A stretch of 64,000 nucleotides of DNA from Catenovulum maritimum (GTDB taxonomy: Bacteria > Pseudomonadota > Gammaproteobacteria > Enterobacterales > Alteromonadaceae): contig NZ_KQ130482.1 in the NCBI RefSeq assembly GCF_001050375.1, positions 62,001-126,000 on the forward strand, written 5' to 3'. This document shows positions 37,201 through 45,719 of the stretch, one piece after another. The stretch's first letter is position 1. Every line of letters begins with the position of its first letter. Position numbers and translations under genes: made by a program. The notes under the pieces were generated by a model, which did not search any database, was not told the origin of the DNA, and saw only the letters and a list, made by a program, of their open reading frames with translations.

Positions 37201-37400
37201 TTGTGAGAAATACCAACTCTACCGTCAGCGGTTGTTTGTAAGGTTGGAATAGTCGGCCGAGTAAACTGAGGTCGGATTTCACCATCACGTGTTTCCATCA
37301 TATACACGTCACGATCAATACTAGGTTGTTCCGGTAAAGCAAAAACTGAATGCGCAACAAATAGGTTTAAAGCACCTAATAATTTTATTTTCTTATTCAT
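34251..37400 (-). CDS. Large secreted protein: LamG domain, single CxxCH heme motif, F5/8-like C-terminus
   Basis: 1049 residues from ATG at 37400 (an upstream ATG 15 codons earlier is less likely). Signal peptide MNKKIKLLGALNLFVAHSVF. A long beta-rich N-terminal part (about 25-520) has no recognised family. A LamG/concanavalin module (about 530-715) reads WYYSLFLDMRGSQTGDKTLI, WTHIGIQATNNNRTITTYI and FIGWIDDFKVM. A short linker then carries one CLSCH motif near residue 815 (codons near 34940), the c-type heme signature, followed by a Met/Asp-rich segment. The last 150 residues resemble a discoidin (F5/8 type C) beta-barrel (WKIQTWDNASNAWLDVTNWQ, VRVLLQAPSG). I infer a secreted glycan-binding protein with a possible electron-transfer site. 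The heme ligation is unproven; a Met or His sixth ligand must be searched for. Confidence 0.75.
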   Translation of the reverse strand: MNKKIKLLGALNLFVAHSVFALPEQPSIDRDVYMMETRDGEIRPQFTRPTIPTLQTTADGRVGISHKLQENGRVAFRLQVPEKLEQAFVNSEVGTGTDILSKPNALADSNAVLYSNQIQGDASSHLGLCDPAFDETSNIKNPMACGVDNADDCYTVTIIRSERDDNNADLRTIFGTPVTIRVSNPKTADAEIVEVTAGTAVQGATFELNSFLEPMTTSDGRLLFVRVGAGTEITWRDSQNVSHTSKSDNIYFVNDNPESQTACDVTQWDKPYPLGHAPYDTTINQRYGFAMQLFRDTANNVIPDGNPIGTYPWIDKEGDNITITAVGTSLYDTKTGESLYPARCLESVNECVDDLDAQNGSALNGRVIMGLWTRGKMVLLDNLINNIDFTLHADDGSQREVQLYQATSNFDGYTRVGSGRDNREELLPLASSGNTTFFDSNEHRFNYLEHMKPVTPADVSWLVSSGRGTTEMAFDDYLNPNSFINANMAQVVELRSNGGRITLDGKVQNAATAGRVLPESNASFAEPEWNIPLYGDILGDGRIEPIAKGGINGKGFWLSGNSSGIEFSVPAQTRDIQETDWYYSLFLDMRGSQTGDKTLIRFPDNSEIRVRNANRLVYFDSTGNQVRLINTRNVIPTNAWTHIGIQATNNNRTITTYINGFRVNLFTHSDSLFEMQQGELTLGHSQTTDSSNFIGWIDDFKVMAERVNVEMACNHANGTLVGLDSAAPVDDTQWHYWNDYADSMPAGSHNAIRNTLNTRNKPSYDKYVCYSDYSADYAAHLANIPAGLHSIRDSINFPEGPLLWNAPRPDSSNNAFCLSCHTAGGMQGLDIDALTLNNSLDAVDDPRRQPMQPDAKVFGNIPANWLGQGIPAEHFIADPVEGFSIDRLVLASTGEDTDTSTPNQPENIVNLSTLVGNSGNWVNATIGYALDDNSDNSAEEAVTQVGERGANSSPVWLEFDFGAVYQDISFTLKEDNSNPEQVSRWKIQTWDNASNAWLDVTNWQASSNQNLQTYSVTFSASQVRVLLQAPSGQTVGLQEINAVGVRQSL

Positions 37401-37453
37401 ATAATTCTCTACAGTACTGGGACCTCCTTGAACCCTAAACATCAAATATTTTT

Positions 37454-37468
37454 AAACATACTACAAAT
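37454..37468 (-). promoter_or_regulatory. Putative operator half-site upstream of the heme-LamG gene
   Basis: AAACATACTACAAAT, in which the left 9 bases match the consensus and the right half is weak, about 54 bp upstream of the start codon. The 37401-37604 gap otherwise shows only AT-rich sequence. Confidence 0.45.
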
Positions 37469-37604
37469 AAAAAACATCAAGTGTCAAACAAAATAAACAT
37501 CTTATTAACAATAAGCCTGCTATTTTGTGAATTTTATGTAAATAATATTTATTACACCCCACCATAAAGGTATGATGTAATTACAGATATCAAGTTAAGA
37601 GTTA

Positions 37605-38684
37605 ATGATGAATAATTTTAAAAATAAAGCAGTTAGACATCTAACATGTTTGGCTGTTGTGACAAGCCTTTCCGCTTGTACCAGTACAGAAGACAATAAT
37701 CAGCCTTTACAAGCTGTAACCTCAACAACTCCTACCTCTCACCCCACTTTAGTCAAAACAGATATATTGCCTTTAAGCGATCCAGACAATAAAAGCGGTT
37801 GGTTACTCAATACTGTCGTCAGTGATGAGTTTGAAGATAATCACTTGGATGAAGACAGATGGTATATCGTTGGTAAATTTGAGAATGGAAAGCCCGTTTA
37901 CAAGCATCCTGACAAGCCGAATAAAAAAGTTTGGAAAGGTAGAGCTCCCTCACAATTCTCAGGTAGAAATCATAGGTTGGAAGATGGAAAGCTAATTTTA
38001 GAAACTCGTTGGGAACCTGATTTTCCATTTAGTGAAGAAATTAAAATTCCAGTATTTGGTGAACCCATGAAGTACGCCAATATAACCACAGCCTGTATTA
38101 TTGCACGAAAGTCTTTTAAATACGGTTACTTAGAAGTTAAAAGCAAAGCGGCAGATGCTGAAATATCCAGTGCTTTTTGGGCTATGGGGCCTCAGTTAGA
38201 AATTGATTTTTATGAGCAATTTGGTGATTACCGCGGCCAAGGTAAAGTAGATATTGATCGTCAGCTATGGTGGTCGATTCGTGATTGGGGTGATAAAAGA
38301 GTGAGAGGAAAACCAACCTATACAGAGAAAAAAGATCTTGGTTTTAGAGTTGCAGACGACTTTCACGTTTATGGCATAGAGTGGGATGAAACCGGCGTGA
38401 AATATTACATAGATGGTAAATTATTCAGCCAAGTTACCGCTGAGGAAGTCACAGCTTGGGCAAGAAAAAACCGAGATGTAGACGAGAATTACCAAGGCTA
38501 TGTTGCGGACAGACCAATCAATGTATGGTTTGATCAAGAAACCTTCCCATGGAACGGACTCCCTGAGAGTAAAGCAGACCTAGAACTAAATAGTCCTGAA
38601 GGTAAAAAAGACGACGGTGTGGTAGATTTTGAAATCGAGTATTTACGTATCTGGCAAAAACCGAGTCAGCTAGAAACTCAATAA
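37605..38684 (+). CDS. GH16-family glycoside hydrolase, lipoprotein (copy 1)
   Basis: 359 residues; lipobox SLSAC (Cys25). The GH16 jelly roll is clear: VVSDEFEDNHLDEDRWY, FKYGYLEVKSKAAD, SSAFWAMGPQ, then the catalytic LEIDFYEQ, with Glu199, Asp201 and Glu204 in the E-x-D-x-x-E pattern, and FHVYGIEWDETGVKYYIDGK. The family covers agarases, porphyranases, carrageenases and laminarinases. The context of sulfatases and other GH16s suggests a sulfated galactan (agar, porphyran or carrageenan type). This paralogue is distant from the other two. Two adjacent ATGs are possible starts (37605, 37608). Confidence 0.85.
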   Translation: MMNNFKNKAVRHLTCLAVVTSLSACTSTEDNNQPLQAVTSTTPTSHPTLVKTDILPLSDPDNKSGWLLNTVVSDEFEDNHLDEDRWYIVGKFENGKPVYKHPDKPNKKVWKGRAPSQFSGRNHRLEDGKLILETRWEPDFPFSEEIKIPVFGEPMKYANITTACIIARKSFKYGYLEVKSKAADAEISSAFWAMGPQLEIDFYEQFGDYRGQGKVDIDRQLWWSIRDWGDKRVRGKPTYTEKKDLGFRVADDFHVYGIEWDETGVKYYIDGKLFSQVTAEEVTAWARKNRDVDENYQGYVADRPINVWFDQETFPWNGLPESKADLELNSPEGKKDDGVVDFEIEYLRIWQKPSQLETQ

Positions 38685-38689
38685 AATTA

Positions 38690-38722
38690 AGCCCTTAATT
38701 CGATATTTTCGGGTTAAGGGCT
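38690..38722. terminator. Bidirectional terminator
   Basis: AGCCCTTAA / TTAAGGGCT stem with a 15-nt loop, between the convergent GH16 and DUF1080 genes. Confidence 0.6.
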
Positions 38723-38766
38723 ATCATATCTAATAGAGCCGACTCTACTCTGAGATTGAGTATGTG

Positions 38767-39663
38767 CTAATCAATTCGACGAATTTGAGCTTCGATTTCT
38801 GGTGGTAATTGAGTAACAGTTCGAATCTTCATATCCTTATAATAAATTTCTGCAGCTTCTGATTGAAATTGAACTTGTCCTTTAGTTAAAGGCTTGCCAT
38901 GTTTATCTTGTAAGTTTTCAACAAACATGACGACTTCGCCATTAACTATATGCACAGCTTCATCTCCAACTGCATATAACTCCACAGTATTCCAATTTCC
39001 TAGCGGCATTTCATTCTCTATATAAGCGTTTGTATATCTCGCCCCAGTAATGATGTTATCGCTATTAGGGTCGTAATAATATAATCCGTTATCACGTTTA
39101 TCTGGCTTATTGCCTTTTTCAACCATAAAGCCTCTATATTGACCTTTTGGCCCTTTAAGCCCTAAGTAATCCCCCACGTCGCTTTCTTGTATTTGGTATT
39201 CGAGGCAAGCCTTCCACGTGTGCCAAAAGACACCATGTTCACCTTGGCAATGATAGAGCAGACCGCTATCTCGCTTTTTATCTAATCTAGGCTCATACCT
39301 TGGCCAGCCCCACCTAAATTGAAAAACTAGATGATAGTTTTGGTACTCTTTTTTAGTATTAATACCTGCATAAATTTCACCTGTGACTTTCATAATAACT
39401 TGATTATCTTCTTGAATAACACTAAAAATCTTCAAGGGGTCATTATTCAAGCCAAGCGGTGTCCCTTTGGTCACATCATCACTTTGATAAGTCCCTGCTT
39501 GTAAGCCTTTTACACTTGAATGAGGAATACCGACCCAAGTTTCAAATTGAGATAATTCTTTGTCTATTAAGTAATGCCAAGTATCCGCACTAACTGTTTG
39601 GCAAGTAATAGAAAAGCCTATACCTAACAAAGTAAGCGCCTGTCGTTTTATAGTTAATCGCAT
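38767..39663 (-). CDS. DUF1080 (3-keto-disaccharide hydrolase-like) secreted protein
   Basis: 298 residues from ATG at 39663; signal peptide about 1-24 (LLGIGFSITCQTVSA). Concanavalin-like fold with the family strings WVGIPHSSVKGL, NYHLVFQFRWG, DSGLLYHCQGEHG, GNWNTVELYAVGDEAVHIVN and GQVQFQSEAAEIYYKDMKIR. The DUF1080 family contains glycosidases and 3-keto-glycoside hydrolases; Q-S-E-A in the GQVQFQSEAAE segment is typical. An export signal suggests the periplasm. It may cleave oligosaccharides from the GH16 enzymes. No strong operator precedes it; an AAACAT half-site sits near 39716. Confidence 0.8.
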   Translation of the reverse strand: MRLTIKRQALTLLGIGFSITCQTVSADTWHYLIDKELSQFETWVGIPHSSVKGLQAGTYQSDDVTKGTPLGLNNDPLKIFSVIQEDNQVIMKVTGEIYAGINTKKEYQNYHLVFQFRWGWPRYEPRLDKKRDSGLLYHCQGEHGVFWHTWKACLEYQIQESDVGDYLGLKGPKGQYRGFMVEKGNKPDKRDNGLYYYDPNSDNIITGARYTNAYIENEMPLGNWNTVELYAVGDEAVHIVNGEVVMFVENLQDKHGKPLTKGQVQFQSEAAEIYYKDMKIRTVTQLPPEIEAQIRRID

Positions 39664-39827
39664 AATTTTCACTTTTATTTTTTATTATCCACTTAAATTA
39701 AATCAAAAAAGTAAAAACATAACAACAAACCATGCATAACTACGCATAACTATGCAAAACTTAAAAGTATAAAGCAGTTAGGGAGAAGCAAAGTAAGAAA
39801 ATTAGATAACAAGGCGAGATAACAAAA

Positions 39828-39855
39828 TAGCGAATTAACTCAGGTTAATTCGCTA
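39828..39855 (-). terminator. Terminator after the SMP-30-like gene
   Basis: 12-bp stem TAGCGAATTAAC / GTTAATTCGCTA with a 4-nt loop, 20 bp downstream of the stop, with A/T-rich flanks. Confidence 0.65.
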
Positions 39856-39875
39856 TAAAACAACAGTAAATCGGA

Positions 39876-40949
39876 TTACTTCAGCGGTATGTAAGAAATA
39901 CGAGCCTGTTTATCATCTTTAGTGTTAACTATCCCTTTGCCTTTCATCAAGTCAAAGTTTGAAATAACAAGCTTGTCATTATAAACAATTAAGTCTGCAG
40001 GCTGATCAATTTGACCATTAGAACCATCATTATCTGGGTAATCTGCGATCACAGAAACTTGTTTCTGAGGGGTGATTTTAATAATTTGATTATTTAAAAA
40101 ACCTGCTAGATAAAGATTGTCTTCAGCATCTATATTAATACCATCTGGGCCAACATTTTTTGGTACAGTTGCAAAAACCTCTTGCTCAACAACTTTGCCC
40201 TGATTATTCAGCTTCAATTTATAAATAATGCCATCGCCTAAATTACCCGTGAATAAATTACCTTTACTATCAAACACTAAGCCATCTAGACCAAAAGCGC
40301 GATCTGGATTTAACGTATCAGCTGAAAAAATCAAGTGCTCAGAACTGCCATTGCTACTGACTTTAATATTTCTGTCCGTTGTTTTAAATCGGTATAAACC
40401 ACTAGCCATGCCTTTAGATTTCATTTTTGGCAATCTAAGCTGAGTTAGGTATAAAGCACCATCGTGATATCTCAAGCCATTTGGAGAGCTCATGCCATAT
40501 GCAACGACTTCAGTCGAAGCGACTTGATTACCCTTAAAAGTTAAGCGGAGTAACCTAGCTTGATTGCCGCCTTGATTGTCACATATATAAAGTGATCCGT
40601 CTGGTGCATAAGCAATGCCCATAGGTCTTACTTTGCCTTTACCATTTGACGGAGTTAAATCGGCAAGTTTAGTTACCTTTCCTTGGTTAGTAATATTGAG
40701 TAAAACGCCTGGATATCTACCTTTTTGTGAGTAGTTAACGCAAGATAAAGTTAAATCACCATTTGGTGCAATCGCAAACGCATCCGGCGTTGGACAATAA
40801 TCAGGTAAGTTTGCAAACAGCTTAGCAGGTTGTAATCCTGGTGCTGCGGTATCACTTACCTCTTTGGTTGAACTACATGCAGAAACAACACTGACTATAG
40901 CAGCAGATAATAACAATTTTTTAAATTGGTTTGACTTAACTAACTTCAT
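39876..40949 (-). CDS. SMP-30/gluconolactonase-like six-bladed propeller lipoprotein
   Basis: 357 residues from ATG at 40949, 7 bp after AGGAAT; the longer frame start has no support. Lipobox VSVVSACSST. NHL/SMP-30 propeller pattern: PNGDLTLSCVN, YAPDGSLYICDNQGG, SSPNGLRYHDGALYLTQLRL, FGLDGLVFDSKGNLFTGNLG, GPDGINIDAEDNLYLAGFL, the sequence of blades expected for lactonases and Ca-binding strand proteins. A sugar-lactone hydrolysing role fits a GntR sugar-acid regulator, but lipidation is unusual for a lactonase, so it may instead be a binding protein. It is divergent from GH16 copy 2, with one palindromic operator between. Confidence 0.75.
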   Translation of the reverse strand: MKLVKSNQFKKLLLSAAIVSVVSACSSTKEVSDTAAPGLQPAKLFANLPDYCPTPDAFAIAPNGDLTLSCVNYSQKGRYPGVLLNITNQGKVTKLADLTPSNGKGKVRPMGIAYAPDGSLYICDNQGGNQARLLRLTFKGNQVASTEVVAYGMSSPNGLRYHDGALYLTQLRLPKMKSKGMASGLYRFKTTDRNIKVSSNGSSEHLIFSADTLNPDRAFGLDGLVFDSKGNLFTGNLGDGIIYKLKLNNQGKVVEQEVFATVPKNVGPDGINIDAEDNLYLAGFLNNQIIKITPQKQVSVIADYPDNDGSNGQIDQPADLIVYNDKLVISNFDLMKGKGIVNTKDDKQARISYIPLK

Positions 40950-41016
40950 TTTAATTCCTAAATAATTACTTAGTTGTCTAAAAAGGATAACAACACACAA
41001 ACAAAAAATTAAAATT

Positions 41017-41031
41017 AAACATACTATGTTT
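41017..41031. promoter_or_regulatory. Putative GntR operator, perfect palindrome
   Basis: AAACATACTATGTTT, arms of seven perfectly paired bases around a central base (AAACATA-C-TATGTTT). It lies between the divergent SMP-30-like and GH16 genes, about 68 bp and 59 bp from their starts. Confidence 0.75.
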
Positions 41032-41089
41032 ATAATGTTAAAACAAGTGCTATACTGATAGCACGACCATAAAATTAATAGTATTGCTT

Positions 41090-42394
41090 ATGAAAAATAT
41101 TGTACTGAGTAGTTTATTGACCTTATCCACTAGCTTAATCTGCACTTTCGCAAATGCTAGCAACCCAACAGGGTTTGAACAGAGTAGCTTAGCCTTTTCA
41201 CCCATGGCTGACTTTAGCGACGAATTCAACGCTAACCAAATCAACACGAGCAAATGGGAAAATGCCCCCAAGAGTTTAGTGATAGGAGCTTGGAGTTTTG
41301 TCCCAGAAAATACCTATGTTAAAAATGGTGTTTTGAATATAGACGTCACTCAAGAAACCCATACAAGGCCCTTCCACGATAGCTGTTGGGACGGTGTAGC
41401 TGGCGGCTCTGCCAAGCTGACCCAAAGAGAGCTTTATTATAAATCAGGTGCTATCAGAACAGCGGCTGATACAGTTTATGGCTTTTATGAAGCAAAAATT
41501 AAAGGCGTGAAAATGTTTCCGGGTTTAAGCCCTGCGTTTTGGCTTTACAGTGACGGACACCCTTTTCCAGACAGCCATGTAGAAGGCAGCGTCGACTATA
41601 GTGAAATAGACATAGTTGAATTACAGCAAGCGGATTGGCATGGCCCGAAAAAGGATGATGCCGATCCGGTGAATGTAATGGACCATAACTTACATGCACG
41701 CATCGTCGGAAAAAATGGCAAAAAGATATGGCGACGTCCCAAAGCTTTTAGAGAAACGCAATTATTAAACTATCATGCGCCATTTGACCCTTCAGAGGAC
41801 TTTCACACATACGCTGTTGAAAACAGAAAAGATAGAATTTTTTGGTATGTCGACGGTAACTTAGTCGGTAGTAAAGCAAACTTATTTTGGCATAGACCTA
41901 TGCACTTAATCTTATCTATGGGATTAAGAAGACACTTTATTAAATTTAATGGTAAATGCCAGCGCGCCGATCCGCATCCAGATAATGTCACTAAAAAAGG
42001 CTTCCCGGAAGATGCTAACATGCAGATTGAATATGTCAGATCATGGCAAATTGAACCAAGTATCTGGTTAGCAAGCAGCCAAATGACAAACCAGAGCCTA
42101 GCTTTATCTTTTGATTACCATGCGGGTAGCACTGAAGAAGTAATTAAAGGCAACACAAACGGTATAGAACTGAGTGTCGTTGAAGTTAAAAATGGTAAAA
42201 TTGTTAAACACCTAAAAGGTATCACAGATAAAAGTGTGTTAGATGGTGACAAAAAATACGCCGGCTCTAGCCAATTTAAATTGGATTTAGCCGAGTTTAA
42301 TAAGCCGTTAACCGATTTAGCTGTCATTGCAATGTTTTCATCTTCTAACGGAAATGAAATCCAATCACAGTTGATCCCTATCTCTAATCTGTAA
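41090..42394 (+). CDS. GH16-family glycoside hydrolase (copy 2)
   Basis: 434 residues from ATG at 41090 (a TTG two codons earlier is not needed). Signal peptide ends near LICTFANA. The jelly roll has DFSDEFNANQINTSKWE, GFYEAKIKGVKMFPGLSPAF, then YSEIDIVELQ with Glu172, Asp174 and Glu177 as E-I-D-I-V-E. Later, MDHNLHARIV, FHTYAVENRKDRIFWYVDGN and LILSMGLRRHFIKFNGK. The C-terminal 90 residues form an extra small beta domain. It is clearly related to copy 3 (55810-56799) and resembles the carrageenase/porphyranase side of GH16, though I cannot fix the subfamily. The upstream palindrome links it to the GntR regulon. Confidence 0.86.
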   Translation: MKNIVLSSLLTLSTSLICTFANASNPTGFEQSSLAFSPMADFSDEFNANQINTSKWENAPKSLVIGAWSFVPENTYVKNGVLNIDVTQETHTRPFHDSCWDGVAGGSAKLTQRELYYKSGAIRTAADTVYGFYEAKIKGVKMFPGLSPAFWLYSDGHPFPDSHVEGSVDYSEIDIVELQQADWHGPKKDDADPVNVMDHNLHARIVGKNGKKIWRRPKAFRETQLLNYHAPFDPSEDFHTYAVENRKDRIFWYVDGNLVGSKANLFWHRPMHLILSMGLRRHFIKFNGKCQRADPHPDNVTKKGFPEDANMQIEYVRSWQIEPSIWLASSQMTNQSLALSFDYHAGSTEEVIKGNTNGIELSVVEVKNGKIVKHLKGITDKSVLDGDKKYAGSSQFKLDLAEFNKPLTDLAVIAMFSSSNGNEIQSQLIPISNL

Positions 42395-42413
42395 TACCTA
42401 ATACAGGTTAGCC

Positions 42414-42450
42414 TTTGTAGCAGGAGCTGCTTTTATGCTCTTGCTACAAA
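42414..42450 (+). terminator. Stem-loop after GH16 copy 2
   Basis: TTTGTAGCA / TGCTACAAA with an inner GAGC/GCTC pairing, 20 bp past the stop. Nothing else was recognised in 42451-42559. Confidence 0.55.
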
Positions 42451-42559
42451 ACTCTCAAAAAGTAAGCTAGTGATTACTCACTAAAAATAAACTCCAGCTT
42501 GTGACTGAAGTGCCAGAAAAGCTAAGCTTGAAATCTTAATCCTTTAAAATGCCACGATT

Positions 42560-43126
42560 TCAACAGCCGTAAAAGCCTTTTTTAAAGCACTTTTGTAAAT
42601 CTAAAGGTAATTGGTGCTCTTCGGGCCATGTGGCTTCAGAGAGCGATTTAAGGCTATTTTTGTCGACTAACTCAATTTGCACGTCCGACAACTCTCTTTT
42701 ATTAATTATCGCAATAACAGCTTGCTCAACTTGAGAGACAGAATCTAATACTAAAATAAACTGCTCTGGTTTATCTAACAGTCGGAAATTTTGCGCTTTA
42801 GCTAACTCAACCCCTGCATCATCAAAATCATTCTCTAAACTAAACACTAACCATTTAAACACGACCAAAATAGCTTGTTCGTTATTAATACCGAAAAAGC
42901 TCTGAATGTAAGTGTAGCCTTCGCGTTTTATATGAGTTAGCTCAATCCCAGCTTCTGAATATAACAGCTTAAAGGCTTTTTCTGGTAATTGACTCACCAG
43001 CTGGTGACTTAAATTAGTTAGTCTTAGCTGTGGGTGGCTATATTTTACAAAGCGAACACTGTATTCAGAGTCCTCGATATAAATCTGAAAGGAAACTTGA
43101 TTATTAGTGGTGCTAGCAATAAGCAT
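42560..43126 (-). CDS. Hypothetical protein
   Basis: 188 residues from ATG after AGAGGTTTAT. It contains short helical and beta segments (FFGINNEQAILVVFKWLVFS, LLDKPEQFILVLDSVSQVEQ) and a Cys-rich end (LQKCFKKGFYGC). No signal peptide and no recognised family. It lies between the GH16 gene and the receptor operon, with no operator seen upstream, and may be a cytoplasmic passenger. Confidence 0.6.
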   Translation of the reverse strand: MLIASTTNNQVSFQIYIEDSEYSVRFVKYSHPQLRLTNLSHQLVSQLPEKAFKLLYSEAGIELTHIKREGYTYIQSFFGINNEQAILVVFKWLVFSLENDFDDAGVELAKAQNFRLLDKPEQFILVLDSVSQVEQAVIAIINKRELSDVQIELVDKNSLKSLSEATWPEEHQLPLDLQKCFKKGFYGC

Positions 43127-43245
43127 ATAAACCTCTTTTCTCTTTAACAGGGTCTGTGAATGGCTGGCTTCGATACCGGTATAAAGAAGCTTTCTCTATG
43201 GCGTGCTTATTAAATATAAAAGACTTGCAGCAAAATTCAACGCAA

Positions 43246-43277
43246 AAAAAAACCTAGAGGCTAACCTCTAGGTTTTT
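43246..43277 (-). terminator. Rho-independent terminator of the receptor operon
   Basis: AACCTAGAGG / CCTCTAGGTT stem with loop CTAA; on the minus strand it is followed by a run of T residues (A-tract 43244-43250). It ends the receptor-lipoprotein unit. Confidence 0.9.
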
Positions 43278-43302
43278 AAAATCACATCGAACAAACTAAT
43301 GT

Positions 43303-45645
43303 TTATTCTGGTGAAGTGAACGCCCAGTTATCAATTACGATAGCGTCGTCTTTATTAACATTATGGAAGAAGAACATAGGGTAAACATTGTTACCGCCAC
43401 GACCTACGTTGTGACCAAACCAAGTTACACTATTATCACCTTCTTCAGGTAACTGAATATAATCAAGGTCTGTTTTCGGATCTTTAAATGTCACTAACTG
43501 CCACACTCCAATTAATGGTTTAACTTGAGCTGTCATTAACATAGCTGGATCATATCGGTTATTCCCAAGGTTCGTGTTAACCGGTCCACCTGGTGAGAAG
43601 TAGAAGTCCATTGTAATATCTTGGTCAAGTTGAGCTTTATTAGTTACTTTAACCCATACAGAAGGCTTAACTTTTTTACCATATGACTTAGCTGGACCTG
43701 ATACCATACCAAATTCACCTTTGAATAAAGATGCTGAAGCGCCGCCCCAGTCATTATATTCAATACCCGCACGTGAGCGGCCTTGATAAGTGTTTGAATC
43801 GCCAATGAAGTAGTACCAGCCATTAGCAAGTTTGCTATCATCTAAATCCGTTTGGAATTTAATGCCTAAACCTTTACCTGTCACACCATTCTCTAATGAA
43901 AGCGCAGCTGTAGGAGGGTTATCAACACTACCGCCCTGACCACCTCGAACAAAGAAGCTACCCTCACCAGTAGGTAACGCATCATATTCAAAGTCACCTC
44001 TATATTTGCCATTGTAAGTCCAGTTCGGGCTTGCATCATCACGTTTTTTCTTACACGCGATATTTTCAACAATGCTAATATCAAGCGTATCAGTTTGTGC
44101 AGGCTCAACACCGGTTAAACTTACACTAATACTTGCCATATTGGCATCAGGTGTTCCGTCTCTCCAATGATAAATATCTTTAGCTTGGAACACAGCACGA
44201 CCTGACTTCTCAGTTGAATTGTTAAAGTGACTACCAACATTGGTATTTAACTCACCTTGATAATCCCATTTGTATAAGAAGTCACCGTTAAGCATTTCAC
44301 CCGCTTTCGCAGTTGCAATCGCTTTGAAAGGTACAGCACTACAAGATGGTAGCTCAATGCTATCTGGCAAAGCTTGGTCTGTGGTATCTGAAATCGCGAT
44401 TGATTCTGAACCTGTTGGCGCTTCAACAACGTTAACTTCTAAGCGGATTGTGGTCTTACCTAGCATATCTTCAGCAGCAGGTTGAACTGGTGAGAAGCCT
44501 TCTGGCAATGTTGGATCAACGTCATACCAATCTGCAGGAATAGTCGCTGTCACGACTGTAGTTTGGCCCACTAAATGACCTGTAATGTTACCTTGCTCAT
44601 CGACTGAAGCGATAGTTGGATCTTCACTTGCCCAAGTCCAACCTCTAAAACCTGCGTCATACTGGTTTAGCGGCAAGCCTCTTACAATCGCACTATTTGT
44701 CGTGCCTTCAATCACTGGGATTTGGCCATCATTCGCTGCGTCTTCAGGTGCATCGTGCTGAGTAAATAAGCCTAAAACAGGATCTCTTAGTGCTTTAATC
44801 GTCAACTCAAATGTACGAATTGTCGAATCGATAGCAACAAGTACATTCTTAGTCGCTTGTTCACTTTCAGGATCATTTGGGTCTGCCTTAATAGGGTCAC
44901 CATTTGCATCCCATAAAGTTCTTGCTTCAACTCGAGCAACTGGCAAACCTGTAATAGGATGCGCTGGAATTTCAAAGCTATCACTTGGGTAAAGCCATAA
45001 TTCTGTCGCTAAATCCGCATTACGAACTAATTGTGGGTCTGTATCTAGCTCTAAACCATAAGTGGTTAAATCAGTGTTGTACTCATAACCATTGTCCATA
45101 CTGTAGTTAATACGGTATGTGCCTGAGTTAGTTGGACCATTTTCAGTTAACGCTCTCGCTAAACGATAAGGGCGAACAACTAATTCTGTACCATCAACAA
45201 CAAAAGTTGCACCCGGTACTGTTGGTGAACGCTCTTCGCCTTCATAAGAAATTGAGTATAGGTAAACCGTTGCGTCAGCAACATCACCTAAATTAGTGTC
45301 ACCCGATAAAGCATTCTTTAATAGGTTAAATCTAACTTCGTATGTTGCTAGCTCAGCATCAATCTCTCGCATACGAGTTGAAAGTGCTTCAGCTTCTTCT
45401 GTCGTAATACCAGGTTGTGCAAAGGCTTCACGTTTGCTGATTAATTCTTCGTATAAATCAAGAATTGCAACTGGTGTTTCTAATGTTTCACCTGTTAATG
45501 GTTGACCAGGCTCTTCAACAAAAGTAATCGGGCTGTCAGAGTTAAAGCCTTCGTTACTATAACCGTCAATATCACCACCACAGCTGGCTAATGCTGACGT
45601 TACGACAGCTGCTAATATTGATTTTTTGAGTAAGTTTGTTTTCAT
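43303..45645 (-). CDS. Surface lipoprotein with Ig-like (BIG2) and beta-sandwich domains
   Basis: 780 residues; lipobox SALASCGGD (Cys22). An N-terminal helical stretch (about 50-110, with KREAFAQPGITTEEAEAL) precedes beta domains. A BIG2-like Ig module lies at about 325-400 (WTWASEDPTIASVDEQGNIT). The C-terminal 220 residues look concanavalin-like (GQGGSVDNPPTAALSLENG, WFGHNVGRGGNN, AIVIDNWAF). It directly follows the TonB receptor gene (74 bp), as the VCBS lipoproteins do in the ulvan locus, and so is a second SusD-like partner with a different domain set. ATG follows GGAGAAGGTAAG. Confidence 0.75.
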   Translation of the reverse strand: MKTNLLKKSILAAVVTSALASCGGDIDGYSNEGFNSDSPITFVEEPGQPLTGETLETPVAILDLYEELISKREAFAQPGITTEEAEALSTRMREIDAELATYEVRFNLLKNALSGDTNLGDVADATVYLYSISYEGEERSPTVPGATFVVDGTELVVRPYRLARALTENGPTNSGTYRINYSMDNGYEYNTDLTTYGLELDTDPQLVRNADLATELWLYPSDSFEIPAHPITGLPVARVEARTLWDANGDPIKADPNDPESEQATKNVLVAIDSTIRTFELTIKALRDPVLGLFTQHDAPEDAANDGQIPVIEGTTNSAIVRGLPLNQYDAGFRGWTWASEDPTIASVDEQGNITGHLVGQTTVVTATIPADWYDVDPTLPEGFSPVQPAAEDMLGKTTIRLEVNVVEAPTGSESIAISDTTDQALPDSIELPSCSAVPFKAIATAKAGEMLNGDFLYKWDYQGELNTNVGSHFNNSTEKSGRAVFQAKDIYHWRDGTPDANMASISVSLTGVEPAQTDTLDISIVENIACKKKRDDASPNWTYNGKYRGDFEYDALPTGEGSFFVRGGQGGSVDNPPTAALSLENGVTGKGLGIKFQTDLDDSKLANGWYYFIGDSNTYQGRSRAGIEYNDWGGASASLFKGEFGMVSGPAKSYGKKVKPSVWVKVTNKAQLDQDITMDFYFSPGGPVNTNLGNNRYDPAMLMTAQVKPLIGVWQLVTFKDPKTDLDYIQLPEEGDNSVTWFGHNVGRGGNNVYPMFFFHNVNKDDAIVIDNWAFTSPE

Positions 45646-45719
45646 CTTACCTTCTCCAAAACTTTTTTGTAGGCTGCCTCTGCAGCCTAATAAATACTTT
45701 ATGAATTTGTTACGTTCGC

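Noticed and set aside
39876-40949. Reading the SMP-30-like gene as a certain gluconolactonase
   Set aside because: The propeller pattern is clear, but metal ligands could not be verified by eye and lipidation is unusual, so no specific enzyme name was given.
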